From positions 1-61,960 of the forward strand of contig JAUJNJ010000040.1 in NCBI GenBank assembly GCA_030448225.1: a stretch of 61,960 nucleotides of DNA. The letters run 5' to 3'. Positions 9,417 through 19,048 of the stretch are shown piece after piece (within the stretch, counting starts at the first letter, position 1; each line of letters starts with the position of its first letter). Below the pieces are notes generated by a model, which was given only the letters and a program-made list of their open reading frames with translations, searched no databases and was not told the DNA's origin. Both the position numbers and the translations under genes were made by a program. This DNA is from Phycisphaerae bacterium (GTDB lineage: Bacteria; Planctomycetota; Phycisphaerae; Tepidisphaerales; Tepidisphaeraceae).

Positions 9417-10522
9417 GCTCCTGCCTGGCAACCTATGCATGGAATCCTCCCACACCCGGGCGCTCGGCCGCGCCGCGGCGATACGTCAAGGCGAAACGCG
9501 AAACGAGGCGGCAAACGCGGCACGACGAGGTCACGACGGCCTCGATCGCGAGCCGGGCTCGGTGGGGGGTAGTTCGGAGTCGCGTCTGGTCACCCACCGA
9601 TCCCCTAGCGCATCGACGTCTGGATGCTTTGGATCGCGGCCGGGCAGAGCGGGCGGCATCACGAGGCCCGACGGGCTTCGGCCGCTAGGTCTGCCAAAAA
9701 GCATTATCCAGACTGCCTCAAAGATCAAGCTAAAAATCCCCTAATGGAGCTTCCAGCTTCACCTATTTGCCCAACCTTCCCAAGTTCACGCTGTGGGACC
9801 ATTGCAAGTGGCAACGACCTCACAACAAACCCGGTGCCATGGCCGCACACACGGCCATCCGCCTCTTCCATCGGCTGAAACCGAGTTCCACCGCGGTTGA
9901 GGCCGGACAATTTTAAGACTGCAACTGCATCAGAGTTACGCAATTCACCCGCGAAGGTCCGATAACTGTTGCTTGTTTAGGCGACTACGCCGGCCGATCG
10001 GAGTCACGGAGCCCGTACGACCGGTGGGCGTGCGTCCGTCGCTACGACCGATAACTCGCCGAGCCGGCCTCACTCGTTCATATCGAATAGGACCCGCCGA
10101 GCGTCAACTCGTTCGGCCCCCCACCGCTCTGCGCCCCCGCCGTCTGGCCACCGAGCCGATCGTCGCCAACGTCCGATAACTATTCGAACATGGCGAACGA
10201 GCGTTCACTTTACCGAGCAAAGGAAGTTGCTGTGAAGGGCTGAAAAGTGGCGAGGAGAAAAGGTGGAATGGCCGGCCCACCTTCTCCTTAGAAGATACGC
10301 GGGAGAGACCGGGCTCCACCCTCAGCAGGTTCGCCCCCCATCTTATCACTGCGTTGAGCCGGCTCGCTCGCGAGTCGCGTCCGGGTGCGCGGACGGGTGA
10401 CGGATCATAGGAGTAAGATTTCTAACTCCACGCCCCACCCGCGCACCATCTCACCTCTCGCGAGCGAGCCGGCTTAATGATGGCATCCTCAACGGTTGCC
10501 ACTAAGGTCGACCTTACCCGCG
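9417..10522. other. Intergenic region with low-GC segment and hairpin
   Basis: About 1.1 kb upstream of the tyrosine kinase and downstream of the sialate esterase. No tRNA or convincing gene is seen. Composition drops between about 9690 and 9960. The motif CCGATAACT occurs three times (near 9960, 10050 and 10170). A strong imperfect hairpin lies at 10254-10288, and two copies of a GGCTCGC/GCGAGCC dyad lie near 10360 and 10460. The promoter of the exopolysaccharide operon must be in the left part. Confidence 0.5.
10254..10288. other. Strong hairpin downstream of sialate esterase
   Basis: GGAGAAAAGGTGG pairs with CCACCTTCTCC around a 10-base loop, with a two-base A bulge. It sits about 235 bases past the esterase stop. 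There is no U-run on either strand, so a terminator role is only possible. Confidence 0.4.
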
Positions 10523-12070
10523 CTAGTTCCGATCGAACGTCACGCCCGGCCAGGTGTCCGTGCGGAACGGCACCGCCGGCAGGCCCGCCTTGTTGTATAG
10601 GTTGCACGTCGGGTTGTCCGCCCACGCGTAGCGCACGGCGACGGGCTTGGCAACCTGGGGGCTATGGACGACGACGGCGTCGCCCTCGATCTTGGCGTCG
10701 GCCCACACCCACTTCTTGTCCTCGCCGGCGACCGCGAACCCCTTGAGCGGCTCGCCGCCCTTGGCTTCGAGGCCGCCGTGCGCGTGCTTGAACGTGAGGC
10801 GGACCTTGTCGCCGTCGATTTTCATCGCGTCGTAGACCGGCCCGGACCCCGCGACGTCGGCCTTGCCGTAGGTCGTGGACAGCGCCCAGGCGGCGAGGCG
10901 CTGCCGACGTCTTCCTTGTTGCGCGGGTGGATGTCCTTCTCGTCGCCGATGTCGATCGCGACGGCCAGCCCGTTGTTCGGCTGGGCCGCGGTCATCGCCT
11001 GCGCTCGCAGCTCGGCCCAGTCGCTCTCGACCGGCTGCTCCTGCTTCGCCTTGAAGTTCGCGAGCTGCACGATGCCGAACGGGAAGTCGCCCTGGCCCCA
11101 CGCCTGCCGCCAGTTGTTGATCATCGTCGGCAGCAGCTTGCGGTACTGGTACGCGCGACCGGCGTTGGACTCGCCCTGGTACCAGATCGCGCCCCGGATG
11201 CCGTACGGGACGACCGGCACGATCATCCCGTTATAGAGCACGCCGGGCGAATGCGGGTTGCTGCCCGGCTCGTTCGGCTTGCGCGGCGGGTTGGGCGCTG
11301 CTGCCCGGCGGCCTTGGCCTTCTCGCTCGCCTCTTTCCACTTCGCCTGCGCGGCCTCGTACTTCGCCAGCGCCTCGGGGTACTTCGCGGCGGACTCCGCG
11401 TCGCGCTCGATCATCGGCTGGAGGTCCGGGTCGGCCTTCAGCAGCGGGGTCGGTCCACGCCTCGGCCGGCGTGCCGCCCCAGCTCGTGTGGATGATCCCG
11501 ACCGGCGCGTCCATCGCCGCGTGCAGCTCGGCGCGCGAAGTAGTAACCGACGGCGGAGAACTCGCCGACCGTCTCCGGCGTGCAGACCTCCCACTTGCCG
11601 GCGAGTTCCTTCGTGGGCTCGGCCCGCACCGCCTTCTTCACCGTGAACATGCGCACGCCCGGGCGGTTGGCGGCGGCCCTCTCCTGCTCGCTGATGCTGC
11701 CGTGGCCGGCGCGCCCTCCATGTTCGACTGCCCGGACGCGACCCACACCTCGCCGACGAGCACGTCCTGCACGACGACCTTGTTCTTCCCCTCGACCGTG
11801 AGCCGCGCGGCCCGCTCGCCTTCACGGGCTTGAGCCGCACCATCCACGCGCGCCGGCGTCGGCCCGCGCGGTGCCGGTCTGGTCGCCGACCGAGACCTTC
11901 ACCTCTTCCCCCGCGTCGGCCGTGCCCCAGACCGGCGCGTCGATCCCCTGCTGAAGGACCATGTGGTCGCCGAAGATCGGCGGGAGCTTGACGTCGGCCC
12001 GCGCCGAGGCGGCGAGCAACGTGGTGCAAGCGAGAACCGCGGGAGCGAGTCGCGAGAGTTGCAGAGACAT
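10523..12070 (-). CDS. Sialate O-acetylesterase (SGNH hydrolase), several frameshifts
   Basis: A secreted esterase of the sialate O-acetylesterase family, expected to remove acetyl groups from sugars of glycans or plant polysaccharides. A signal peptide ([20 protein letters not shown]...ARA) is followed by the family opening [14 protein letters not shown]. The catalytic blocks are visible in different frames: [11 protein letters not shown] (nucleophile Ser), [26 protein letters not shown] and [13 protein letters not shown] (Asp/His). The C-terminal beta domain ends [13 protein letters not shown]. About five single-base shifts break it, near 11.84, 11.70, 11.45, 11.29 and 10.90 kb. Either it is a pseudogene or, more likely, the sequence has errors. 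Confidence 0.85.
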
Positions 12071-12325
12071 GAATGATTTCCCTCGAAGGTTGGAACCGGC
12101 CCGCCGCGTGACGCCGCGCGCGGCGGTGAGATGAGCGTCCGTCTGCATTACTGTACCCGAGGGCGCGCCGTTTCCCGTCGCCCCCGCCTCGGTACGATCG
12201 TAAACCGCGACGCGTTCCCCGCCAACGAAGCCGGGCGGTGAGCGTCGTCGTGTGAGGCGAGCGGACGCGGGCAAAACCGGGCGGCGGGCGACGGGGCATC
12301 CCTCAGTAAGTGCAACCGGAGCGAT

Positions 12326-12825
12326 ATGCGGAGCGATTCGGATCAGCGTCGTTTCATCGTGCAGCCGCACCGTTTCGATTTTGATACCGGCCGCAGGCGA
12401 CGGCCGGCAGGCGTTGATCGGCACGCTTCACCCGTACGTGGTCTGCGTGCTGTTCCGTGCGGACGGCTCGCTGCTCGAACTCGCAGAACGGAAGGTGGTC
12501 GTCCGCGACGCCCCGAAGGCAACGACCCGTTCGCGCTACGTTTTGCGAGGCCGCGGGTGAGTTGCTCGCACGGTGGAGGGACGAGTTGGGCTTCGCGAGC
12601 GGCCCCATTCTCGTTTGCCGGTTCTCGGTCGACGGCATTCGGATCACAGACCGGCCACGGCACCTCGACCGGTTCGCTCGCGACCCGGAGCGCGACGAGC
12701 TCGATCCGCGAAAACGTTCCGCCCTGCAGGACGAGGTCGAGCGTTGGGACCGGAGCGGAAAGTTTGTCCTGAACTGGGGGAAGCCCTACTGGTTGAACGC
12801 GGACGGGAGCGTCCACTCCACCTGA
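12326..12825 (+). CDS. Hypothetical protein, about 165 residues, two frameshifts
   Basis: I do not recognise this protein. Stitching three frames gives a plausible polypeptide from MRSDSDQRRFIVQPHRFDFD (ATG at 12326, GGAG six bases upstream) through TLHPYVVCVLFRADGSLLEL to VLNWGKPYWLNADGSVHST. It is rich in Arg/Asp and aromatic residues, has no signal peptide or membrane helix, and its third-position G+C matches coding DNA in each segment. The shifts fall near 12390 and 12530. It is convergent with the redoxin gene. Confidence 0.6.
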
Positions 12826-12909
12826 ACACTCGTTCGCTAACGAAAGCCGGACCCGCGAGCGTCGCTCGCCGGTGGTTCATCTCGGATGTTCGTCGTCTCG
12901 CTGGCGCGT

Positions 12910-14248
12910 CTACTCCGCCTGCGCGGCCTTCACGGCGTCGGCGAGTTCCTGGGGGCTCTTGTCGGGGTTGAAGCCGCTCATCACCTTCTTCACCACGCCG
13001 TCCTTGCCGATGACGGCGGTGATCGGCATGCCCAGCTCCGTGCCGTACGCGGCGGACGTGGTGCCGGCGGAGTCGATCAGGACGGTCGACTTCAGCTTCG
13101 ACTCGGCGATGAACTTCTCGATCACCGCCTTGTCCTCCTCGACGTTGACCGCGAAGACCCTCACGCCCGCGTCCTTCGTCTCCTCGCTCAGCTTGTCGAG
13201 GTGCGGCAGCGCGCGGCGAGGCACGGCGGGCACCACGTCGCCCAGAAGTCGAGCACGACGACGCTCCCCTTCAGGTCCGCCAGCTTCACCTCCTTGCCGT
13301 CCACCCCGGCCAGCGTGAAGTCCGGCGCGCGCCTTGCCCTCCAGCCCCTTCGGATCCGACGGCGGCTCCTGGGCGAGTTGCGTCGCGTCCTTCGACCCCT
13401 CGGGCGGGGCCCAGGCGAACTGCTCGCTCGTCACGGCCGCGTTCGGGCGCGCGGCGGTGTAGTCGATCGTGAACTGCGCTGCTTCACGTCCGGCTGCGCG
13501 CGACGCGGGGGTCTTGCGCATGTCGACCGAGACCCGGCGGACGAGGTTCGTCGACGGGTCGATCAGCAGGCTCACCACGGCCTCCTCGTCGGTCGTCATC
13601 CGCAGCGTGGGGTACGACGCGCGCCGATCTTCTCGTCGGCGACCTTCTCGACCTTCGCCACCCGGTCGGTCAGCTGCGCGCGGCGTCGGGCACGAGCGCC
13701 CATCAGCAGCGAGGGGTTCTGCTGGTCGAGCAGGCGGCCCATCGGGTCGGGGAGGTCGGCCATCGCCGTGCGGGCCTTGGGCGCGTCGGCCATCAGGTAG
13801 GCCTTGGCCTCGACCTTGTACGCGCGTAGATCTTCTCGCCGGTGCTGCCGAGCAGCACGTCGTCCTTCATCTCGTGGCGGAACTTGTTGGGCGCGGCGAA
13901 GCTGGCGGTGAAGTCGGCGCTGTTGTTGGTGTTCTGCCCGTCGATGTCGAGGTCGGCGGTGAGCCGGCCGACGAGCTCGAGGCTCGTGAGGTTCTTGTAG
14001 GTGTCGCGCAGCTTGTCGAGCATGACCTGCGCCTCGGGCGATACCTCGGCCGGCTTGGCGGCGGCGGCGGCGTCGGACGCGGGCGCCCCGCCGCTGCTGC
14101 CGCCCGCGGGCGCGACGGCGGCGGGGTCGGCCTTGGGCGCGTCGGCGGGCGCGGGCTCGGCGTTCACCTGCGCGAGGGCGGCGCCCGCCATCAGGGCCAC
14201 CGCCAGGGCGGCCGGCGCGACGAGGCGGAGCGAGTGGTTCCAGTTCAT
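12910..14248 (-). CDS. Thioredoxin-like (TlpA-type) protein with DUF2092/LolA-like domain, frameshifted
   Basis: A secreted redox protein. A signal peptide ([19 protein letters not shown]) and an Ala/Pro linker lead to a LolA/DUF2092-like domain ([20 protein letters not shown], then [14 protein letters not shown]) of the kind thought to bind lipid or lipoprotein. The C-terminal 130 residues are a TlpA/ResA-type thioredoxin fold with the active site WATWCPPC (near 13240), the segment [11 protein letters not shown] and the cis-Pro region [10 protein letters not shown]. The two-domain arrangement is common in planctomycete redoxins. At least five one-base shifts occur, near 13.83, 13.68, 13.62, 13.32 and 13.21 kb, all beside GCGC-rich runs. 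The start MNWNHS has no nearby rival. Confidence 0.82.
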
Positions 14249-14715
14249 GGGATCTCCGGTGATTTTGGTCCGACGCCGTGCCGCGCGGTTCGCCGGCCGA
14301 CGTCCACGCGACGCCGCCGGCCGCTGCGCCCGGCCGACACAATGATAGTACCGGTGAGAGACGTTGAGGTTAGCCGGGACCAAACGGAGCACCCGGGGTC
14401 GACGTCTCCGACGCGGTCCCGGCGCGGGAGCGAAGACGGATCGCGACAACTACGTTGGTGCCGACGCGGGTCGATTGAACAATGGTTTCGTCCTCGTTTA
14501 GCAGGCGCGCTCGCGAGCCCCATCCAGTTGGATCGGGAGGGGTGAGGGTTTGACGGGAGATGAGGTGGGAGCGGCGCGGTCGCATGAGTAACACGCGCAG
14601 CAAATCCGCGGCGAGCCCTTCGGGCTTGCGGCTAAAAGGGGATGGAGGGTTGCTCGATCGACCTCAAAAGATCGGAAGTCGGGGAGACAACGAGGGAGCG
14701 TTCGCGCGGCGCGGA
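14249..14715. other. Intergenic region with one dyad repeat
   Basis: No gene is seen between the redoxin and lptB. A palindromic element at 14603-14642 (GCGAGCCCTTCGGGCTTGCGG, then CTAAAAGG) belongs to the same broad family as those at 37.25, 40.76 and 58.5 kb. The left part should contain the redoxin promoter. Confidence 0.5.
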
Positions 14716-15453
14716 TCAGTCGAACTCGTCGCCGCGGAAGAGGTTGCCGGTGTAGGCGGCCTTCACGCGGGGGTCGTTGATGACCTCCTTCGGCGTCCCC
14801 TCGAAGCTGACGCGGCCGTCCTCGATGATCAGCGCGCGGTCGCACACCTTGAGCGTCTGCGCGACGTTGTGGTCGGTGATCAGCACGCTCTTGCCGAACT
14901 CCCGCTTGAGGCGAAGCACCTCGGTCTGCAGGTCCTCCACCGCGATCGGGTCCACGCCGCTGAACGGCTCGTCGAGCAGGATGAGCTTCGGGTCGGTCAC
15001 CAGCGCCCGGCTGATCTCCAACTTGCGCCGCTCGCCGCCGCTGAGCGTGTGCGCGAGCTGGTTGCGGGTCTTGGCCAGGCCGTACTGGTCGAGCAGGCGG
15101 TTGGCCCGCCGGTGGCGCTCGGCCCGGCCGATCGGGAGCGTCTCGAGGATCGCCTGCAGGTTCTGCCAGACGGTGAGGCGCTGGAAGTCGCTGCGCTCCT
15201 GCGGCAGGTACCCCAGCCCCCGCCGGGCACGCTTGTACATCGGCAGGTTGGTGATGTCGTACCCGTCGAACGCGACCGCGCCGCTGTCCGGCGTGACCAT
15301 GCCGAGGATCATGCGGAACGTCGTGGTCTTGCCCGCGCCGTTGCGCCCGAGCAGGCCGACGATCTCCTCCTGGTCGAGCACGAAGCTCACCTCGTCGACG
15401 ACGGTGCGGCCCGTGTACCGCTTGACAAGTTTTGTGGTCTCGAGAAGGTTCAT
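14716..15453 (-). CDS. lptB: LPS export ABC transporter ATP-binding protein LptB
   Basis: The ATPase that powers the LptB2FGC machine, extracting lipopolysaccharide from the inner membrane and passing it toward the outer membrane. The 245 residues match the family length. Walker A is GRNGAGKT (36-43), the Q-loop is GYLPQERS (81-88), the signature is LSGGERRK (138-145), Walker B is LILLDEPFSGVDP (157-169) and the switch His is in ITDHNV (192-197). LPQERS and EPFSGVDPIAV are characteristic of LptB rather than LivF-type ATPases. No lptA/C/F/G is adjacent, so it is separated from its partners. Its presence argues for an LPS-bearing outer membrane. Confidence 0.93.
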   Translation of the reverse strand: MNLLETTKLVKRYTGRTVVDEVSFVLDQEEIVGLLGRNGAGKTTTFRMILGMVTPDSGAVAFDGYDITNLPMYKRARRGLGYLPQERSDFQRLTVWQNLQAILETLPIGRAERHRRANRLLDQYGLAKTRNQLAHTLSGGERRKLEISRALVTDPKLILLDEPFSGVDPIAVEDLQTEVLRLKREFGKSVLITDHNVAQTLKVCDRALIIEDGRVSFEGTPKEVINDPRVKAAYTGNLFRGDEFD

Positions 15454-16074
15454 GAAGAGGGCCGCCTACGCCGGCCGGGGGTCGTAGTCTCAGGTCTGGC
15501 AACGGCGAAATCAAGCAACGAGCTTCCTTGGGCCCGCCGTCGATTCGATTGTGGATAACTCGTGCACAACTGCCGGCGAGAAGATGGGAAGAGTTTGCCA
15601 ATTAACCGCTTAACCGAGATGGCGGTTCTATCCGCACGAGATCTTAACGACGAAATCGAGAATCAAGTGGCCGCCACTTTCGCTACAAGCCGTTCCTGTC
15701 TCTAGTCTTAAGGGCGATCAACCGCCGCGCCGGCAAAGATTTCGCTCGCGGACGATTTCAGCCGCTTCTCCGGCTTCACACCGTACTCATCTTCGGATGG
15801 GCGTCGATTGTCGATCACTGCAATTGTGGATAAGTGCGGGAGCGTGGGCTGCGGCTGACGCCGGTCGAGAACTTTTTTGGCGTCTTATAACTCCCTTGCT
15901 ATCTTTCCCTTCCGTCACGTCCCGGGGCACGAGGGACGCATCTCCGCTCGGGAAGGGCTCGGCGGGATTGTCGGTGCCGTAGATTGTACCCGCGGGCGGT
16001 GTGGCCGGACGAGGTCGCCACGCCCGCGCACGTCGACGGAGGCTCCGCCTCCGACAGGGAAAGGAGTGGCTTTC
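15454..16074. other. Divergent intergenic region with two perfect DnaA boxes
   Basis: It lies between lptB (minus) and the cold-shock gene (plus) and has no reading frame of note. The 9-mer TGTGGATAA, a perfect reverse DnaA box, occurs at 15550-15558 and again at 15825-15833, both preceded by AT. An AT-rich run, ACTTTTTTGGCGTCTTATAA, follows at about 15870. It could be a replication-related or DnaA-controlled region as well as the promoter and 5' leader of the cold-shock gene. Confidence 0.5.
16037..16053 (+). promoter_or_regulatory. Hairpin just upstream of the cold-shock ribosome binding site
   Basis: CGGAGGC pairs perfectly with GCCTCCG around a 3-base loop. The hairpin ends eight bases before AAGGAG, the ribosome binding site of the cold-shock gene. 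The position suits a thermosensitive or protective 5' UTR element, a common mode of control for cold-shock genes, but this is inferred. Confidence 0.45.
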
Positions 16075-16293
16075 ATGGCCACCGGTAAGGTCAAGTGGTT
16101 CAACGACCAAAAGGGGTTCGGCTTCATCGCCTCCGAGCAGGGGCGCGACGTCTTCGTCCACCACTCGGTCATCGAGGGCGAGGGCTTCCGCACCTTGCAG
16201 GAGAACGAGGTCGTGGAGTATGACTTCGAGGACGGCCCCAAGGGGATGAAGGCGACGAAGGTCCGCCGCCTCAACGCCACCGTCGCCGGGTGA
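16075..16293 (+). CDS. Cold-shock domain protein (CspA family)
   Basis: A 72-residue single-stranded nucleic-acid-binding OB-fold protein that melts RNA structure and helps translation. It has both RNP motifs: KGFGFI (RNP1, residues 13-18) and DVFVHHS (RNP2, 25-31). It opens with [10 protein letters not shown] and is of typical CspA length. The ribosome binding site AAGGAG lies eight bases upstream. It is transcribed alone: a 600-base leader region precedes it and a strong terminator follows 27 bases after the stop. Confidence 0.96.
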   Translation: MATGKVKWFNDQKGFGFIASEQGRDVFVHHSVIEGEGFRTLQENEVVEYDFEDGPKGMKATKVRRLNATVAG

Positions 16294-16320
16294 TGAGCGA
16301 GCAAAACGGATTTTGACGAT

Positions 16321-16360
16321 GCGACACCCGGTCTCGCCGCCGGGTGTCGCTTGTTTTGTG
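16321..16360 (+). terminator. Rho-independent terminator of the cold-shock gene
   Basis: A perfect 11-bp stem, GCGACACCCGG / CCGGGTGTCGC, with an 8-base loop is followed by TTGTTTTG. It starts 27 bases after the cold-shock stop codon. Confidence 0.9.
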
Positions 16361-16506
16361 GCCACGATCGGGCGGGATGCTGCTGCTTTAGCCACCGGTG
16401 GGGCACCGACTAGCCCCGATGTAGACGGAAGAGCTGCGACTCGATCGGTGAAAATTGGTGCCCCGTCGGTGGCAACGTCTGACGTTCGACTTGCAGCGTC
16501 ATCACG

Positions 16507-17362
16507 TCACGCCCGCGCCGGCTTCCCCAACGCCTTCGTCGGCGCCGACGGCTTCGTCGCCCGCGGGGTCGACCACTTCCGCAACTTCTCCAGCGCGTCC
16601 TTCGCGCGTCCTCGACCGCCGCGCCGGCCGGCAGTTCGTCGCGCGCCCAGTCGACGCTGAGGTACCCGCCGTAGCCGACGCCGAGCAGGCGGGTGACGAG
16701 TTTCTCGACCGCCACGTCGCCGGCGCGCGAGCGGGCGGTAATCGAAGGCCGGGCCGTCGATGCGGCCGTCGCACGTGGACGTGCTGAATCCGGCTGTTGA
16801 GCGTCGGCACGCTCTGCTGCGGCGACTCGCCCGCGAGGGCGGCGGCGGCGACGTCCCAGCACGCGCGACCGACGGGTGATCGGCGCGGTCGAGCACGGCC
16901 CACAACTCGCGCGACAGGCGGAACGACAGCGCGTTCTCGACGACGAGCGTCACCCCCGGCCCGCCGCGTGGTCACCGAGCGGGACGAGCCAGGCGGCCAG
17001 GTCGCGGATGGCCGCGTCGCGCGTCCACCCGCGGCCGAACAGCCCGCCGGGCCGCAGGCGGGCGTCGAGCACCTTCACGAGCGGGCACGCCGCCGCCGCC
17101 GCCGCGTCGATCGCCCACCGCACGTCCTGCGCCGCCCGCGCGTCGGCCCGCCGCCGGCCGGTCATCGCGAGCGACGTCGACAGGCACGCCAGCGCCCCCC
17201 CGCCGGCGCGAACGCCTCCCGCGCGCGGCCGCCACCGCCGACGGCCGCACGTCGCCGCCGGTGTGGACCTCCACCCCGTCGTACCCCAGCGCGCTTGGCG
17301 CGGGCGGCGACGGTGGCCAGGTCCCACTCGGGGCAACAGATCGTGCTGAACGCGAGCTTCAT
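16507..17362 (-). CDS. Sugar phosphate isomerase/epimerase-like TIM barrel, frameshifted
   Basis: A xylose-isomerase-like TIM-barrel protein that probably interconverts a keto sugar or inositol derivative in the cytoplasm. The N-terminus MKLAFSTICCPEWDL is typical. The fragments GVEVHTGGDVRPS, CPLVKVLDARLRPGG, GVTLVVENALSF (metal-binding Glu strand) and HVHVRRPH (metal-binding His) follow in barrel order, and GYGGYLSVDWA is the last strand. The pieces lie in different frames, with breaks near 17.29, 17.22, 16.96, 16.78 and 16.60 kb. Length after repair, about 285 residues, fits the family. Substrate unknown. Confidence 0.72.
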
Positions 17363-17789
17363 AGAGGTGCCGATGCGGAACCCGATGCGGAAGCGGGGGT
17401 CGTAGTAGGACGATGAATCGCCAATGAATCCGTACGCGTCGCGCCCCTGACATCCCGCTTAGCCGCCCGTCCGAAGGACGCTGCACGCCTCGCAAATCGC
17501 GCGATTCAGGAGTCGGGCTGCGTCTGCTCTCAGCAGTGCGTCGACCCCGGCCCGTCGGGCCGGTGTCGAAACGGGTGCAACGGTTACTCCGACCTGTTTA
17601 GAACGTGCGCCCATGCCGGTCAAGGTAGCGCGAGGCTTGCCGTCGTCTCGCCATCACCGGGACTTCCACATGGGAACCTTCCCGACGATTTCCGCCGCGC
17701 CGGCAACGCCTTCGGCGCGCGTCGGCGGCGACGGCGCCGCTCGGTCCTTCTCGCTTGGAAAACCGGCCCGCTGGCTTAGACTTTCCGCC
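17363..17789. other. Divergent intergenic region
   Basis: No gene is seen. Near the left edge is CCGATGCGGAACCCGATGCG, a short direct repeat; near 17545 a GGCCCGTCGGGCC palindrome. The right part precedes the serine hydrolase and should carry its promoter. Confidence 0.4.
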
Positions 17790-19001
17790 ATGAACCTCTC
17801 GAACCACCGCCGGACGTTACTCGCCGCCTGCGCCGCCCTGCTCGTTCCCGCCGCCGTCGCCGTCTGTCGCGCCGAAGCGCCGGCCGCGCCGAAGCTCGAC
17901 GAGTCGAAGCTCGCGGCGATTTCGCAGCGGATGGCGGAGTTCGTGGAGAAGAAGGAGGTGGCCGGCGCGGTGACGCTCGTCGTCACGCCGGGGAAGGTCG
18001 CGCACCTCAAGGCGGTCGGGTCGGCCGACGTCGCCAAGGGCACCGCGATGAAGACCGACGCGATCTTCTGGATCGCGTCGATGACCAAGCCGGTCACCGC
18101 GACGGCCATCATGATGCTTCAGGACGAGGGGAAGCTGTCGGTCGACGACCCGGCCGTGAAGTACCTGCCGGAGTTCGCGCAGCTCAAGATGAAGGACGGC
18201 TCGGCCCCGCCGGAGCCGATCACGCTCCGGCACCTCATGACCCACACCGCCGGCCTGCCGGAGAACAGCCGCGAGGAAACGCGGGCGGCCAAGACGCTGC
18301 AGGACCTCGTCGTCGCGTTCACGCGCAAGCCGATGAATTTCGAGCCGGGCGCGAAGTGGGCGTACAGCCAGACCGCGATCAACTCGCTCGGGCGGATCGT
18401 GGAAGTCGCGTCGGGCAAGGACCTCGAGACGTTCTTCCAGGAGCGGCTGTTCGTGCCGCTGGGGATGACCGACACGACGTTCTACCCGACGAAACAGCAG
18501 CAGCCGCGCATCGCGACGGCGTACAAGGCGGAGAACGGCGCGCTGAGCCCCACCGAGGTCTCCCTCTTCGCCGGCCGCGACCTCGCGGAGCGAAATCGCG
18601 TGCCGCACGCCAACGGCGGCCTCTACTCCACCGCCGCCGACTACGGACGGTTCATTCAGATGATCCTCAACGACGGCTCGCTCGACGGCAAGCAGTACGT
18701 GACGCCGCAGAGCGTGAAGCTCATGACGAGCGCGCAGACCGTCGACCTCAAGACCGGCTTCACGCCCGGCAACGCCTGGGGCCTCGGCTGGTGCGTCGTC
18801 CGCGACCCCAAGGGCGTCAGCGGCATGCTCTCCCCCGGCTCGTTCGGCCACGGCGGCGCCTACGGCACCCAGGCCTGGATCGACCCGCAGCGCCGCCTCG
18901 GCTTCGTCCTGATGGTCCAGCGCTCCAACTTCCCAAACTCCGACAACTCCGACGTCCGCAAAGCATTCCAGGAGGCGGCGGTGGCGGCGGTGGTGAAGTA
19001 A
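17790..19001 (+). CDS. Serine beta-lactamase-like hydrolase (class C / EstB type)
   Basis: A 403-residue exported serine hydrolase of the beta-lactamase/transpeptidase fold. A Tat- or Sec-like signal (RRTLLAACAALLVPAAVAVC) is followed by the catalytic SMTK (S97, K100), the YxN-like YSQ (192-194) and HGG (354-356) in place of the KTG motif. The pattern with YSQ and HGG is closer to EstB-type esterases and D-amino-acid peptidases than to true AmpC enzymes, so antibiotic hydrolysis should not be assumed. I chose the ATG at 17790 because the signal peptide begins there; an in-frame upstream extension lacks coding character. Confidence 0.87.
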   Translation: MNLSNHRRTLLAACAALLVPAAVAVCRAEAPAAPKLDESKLAAISQRMAEFVEKKEVAGAVTLVVTPGKVAHLKAVGSADVAKGTAMKTDAIFWIASMTKPVTATAIMMLQDEGKLSVDDPAVKYLPEFAQLKMKDGSAPPEPITLRHLMTHTAGLPENSREETRAAKTLQDLVVAFTRKPMNFEPGAKWAYSQTAINSLGRIVEVASGKDLETFFQERLFVPLGMTDTTFYPTKQQQPRIATAYKAENGALSPTEVSLFAGRDLAERNRVPHANGGLYSTAADYGRFIQMILNDGSLDGKQYVTPQSVKLMTSAQTVDLKTGFTPGNAWGLGWCVVRDPKGVSGMLSPGSFGHGGAYGTQAWIDPQRRLGFVLMVQRSNFPNSDNSDVRKAFQEAAVAAVVK

Positions 19002-19048
19002 GCGGGCGAGATACCGTCGCGACTGACGCCGGGCCGTTCGTCGCATCG

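Noticed and set aside
9725..9943. A 72-codon minus-strand open frame in the 9.4-10.5 kb gap
   Set aside because: No ribosome binding site, no family resemblance and composition unlike the neighbouring genes; it may be a decayed fragment but I cannot support it as a gene.
10523..12070. Treating the sialate esterase pieces as several small genes
   Set aside because: The pieces carry consecutive catalytic blocks of one family in order and in adjacent frames, so they are one gene with shifts.
17160..17362. Separate small gene MKLAFSTICCPEW...
   Set aside because: It is the N-terminus of the frameshifted TIM-barrel gene, not an independent product.
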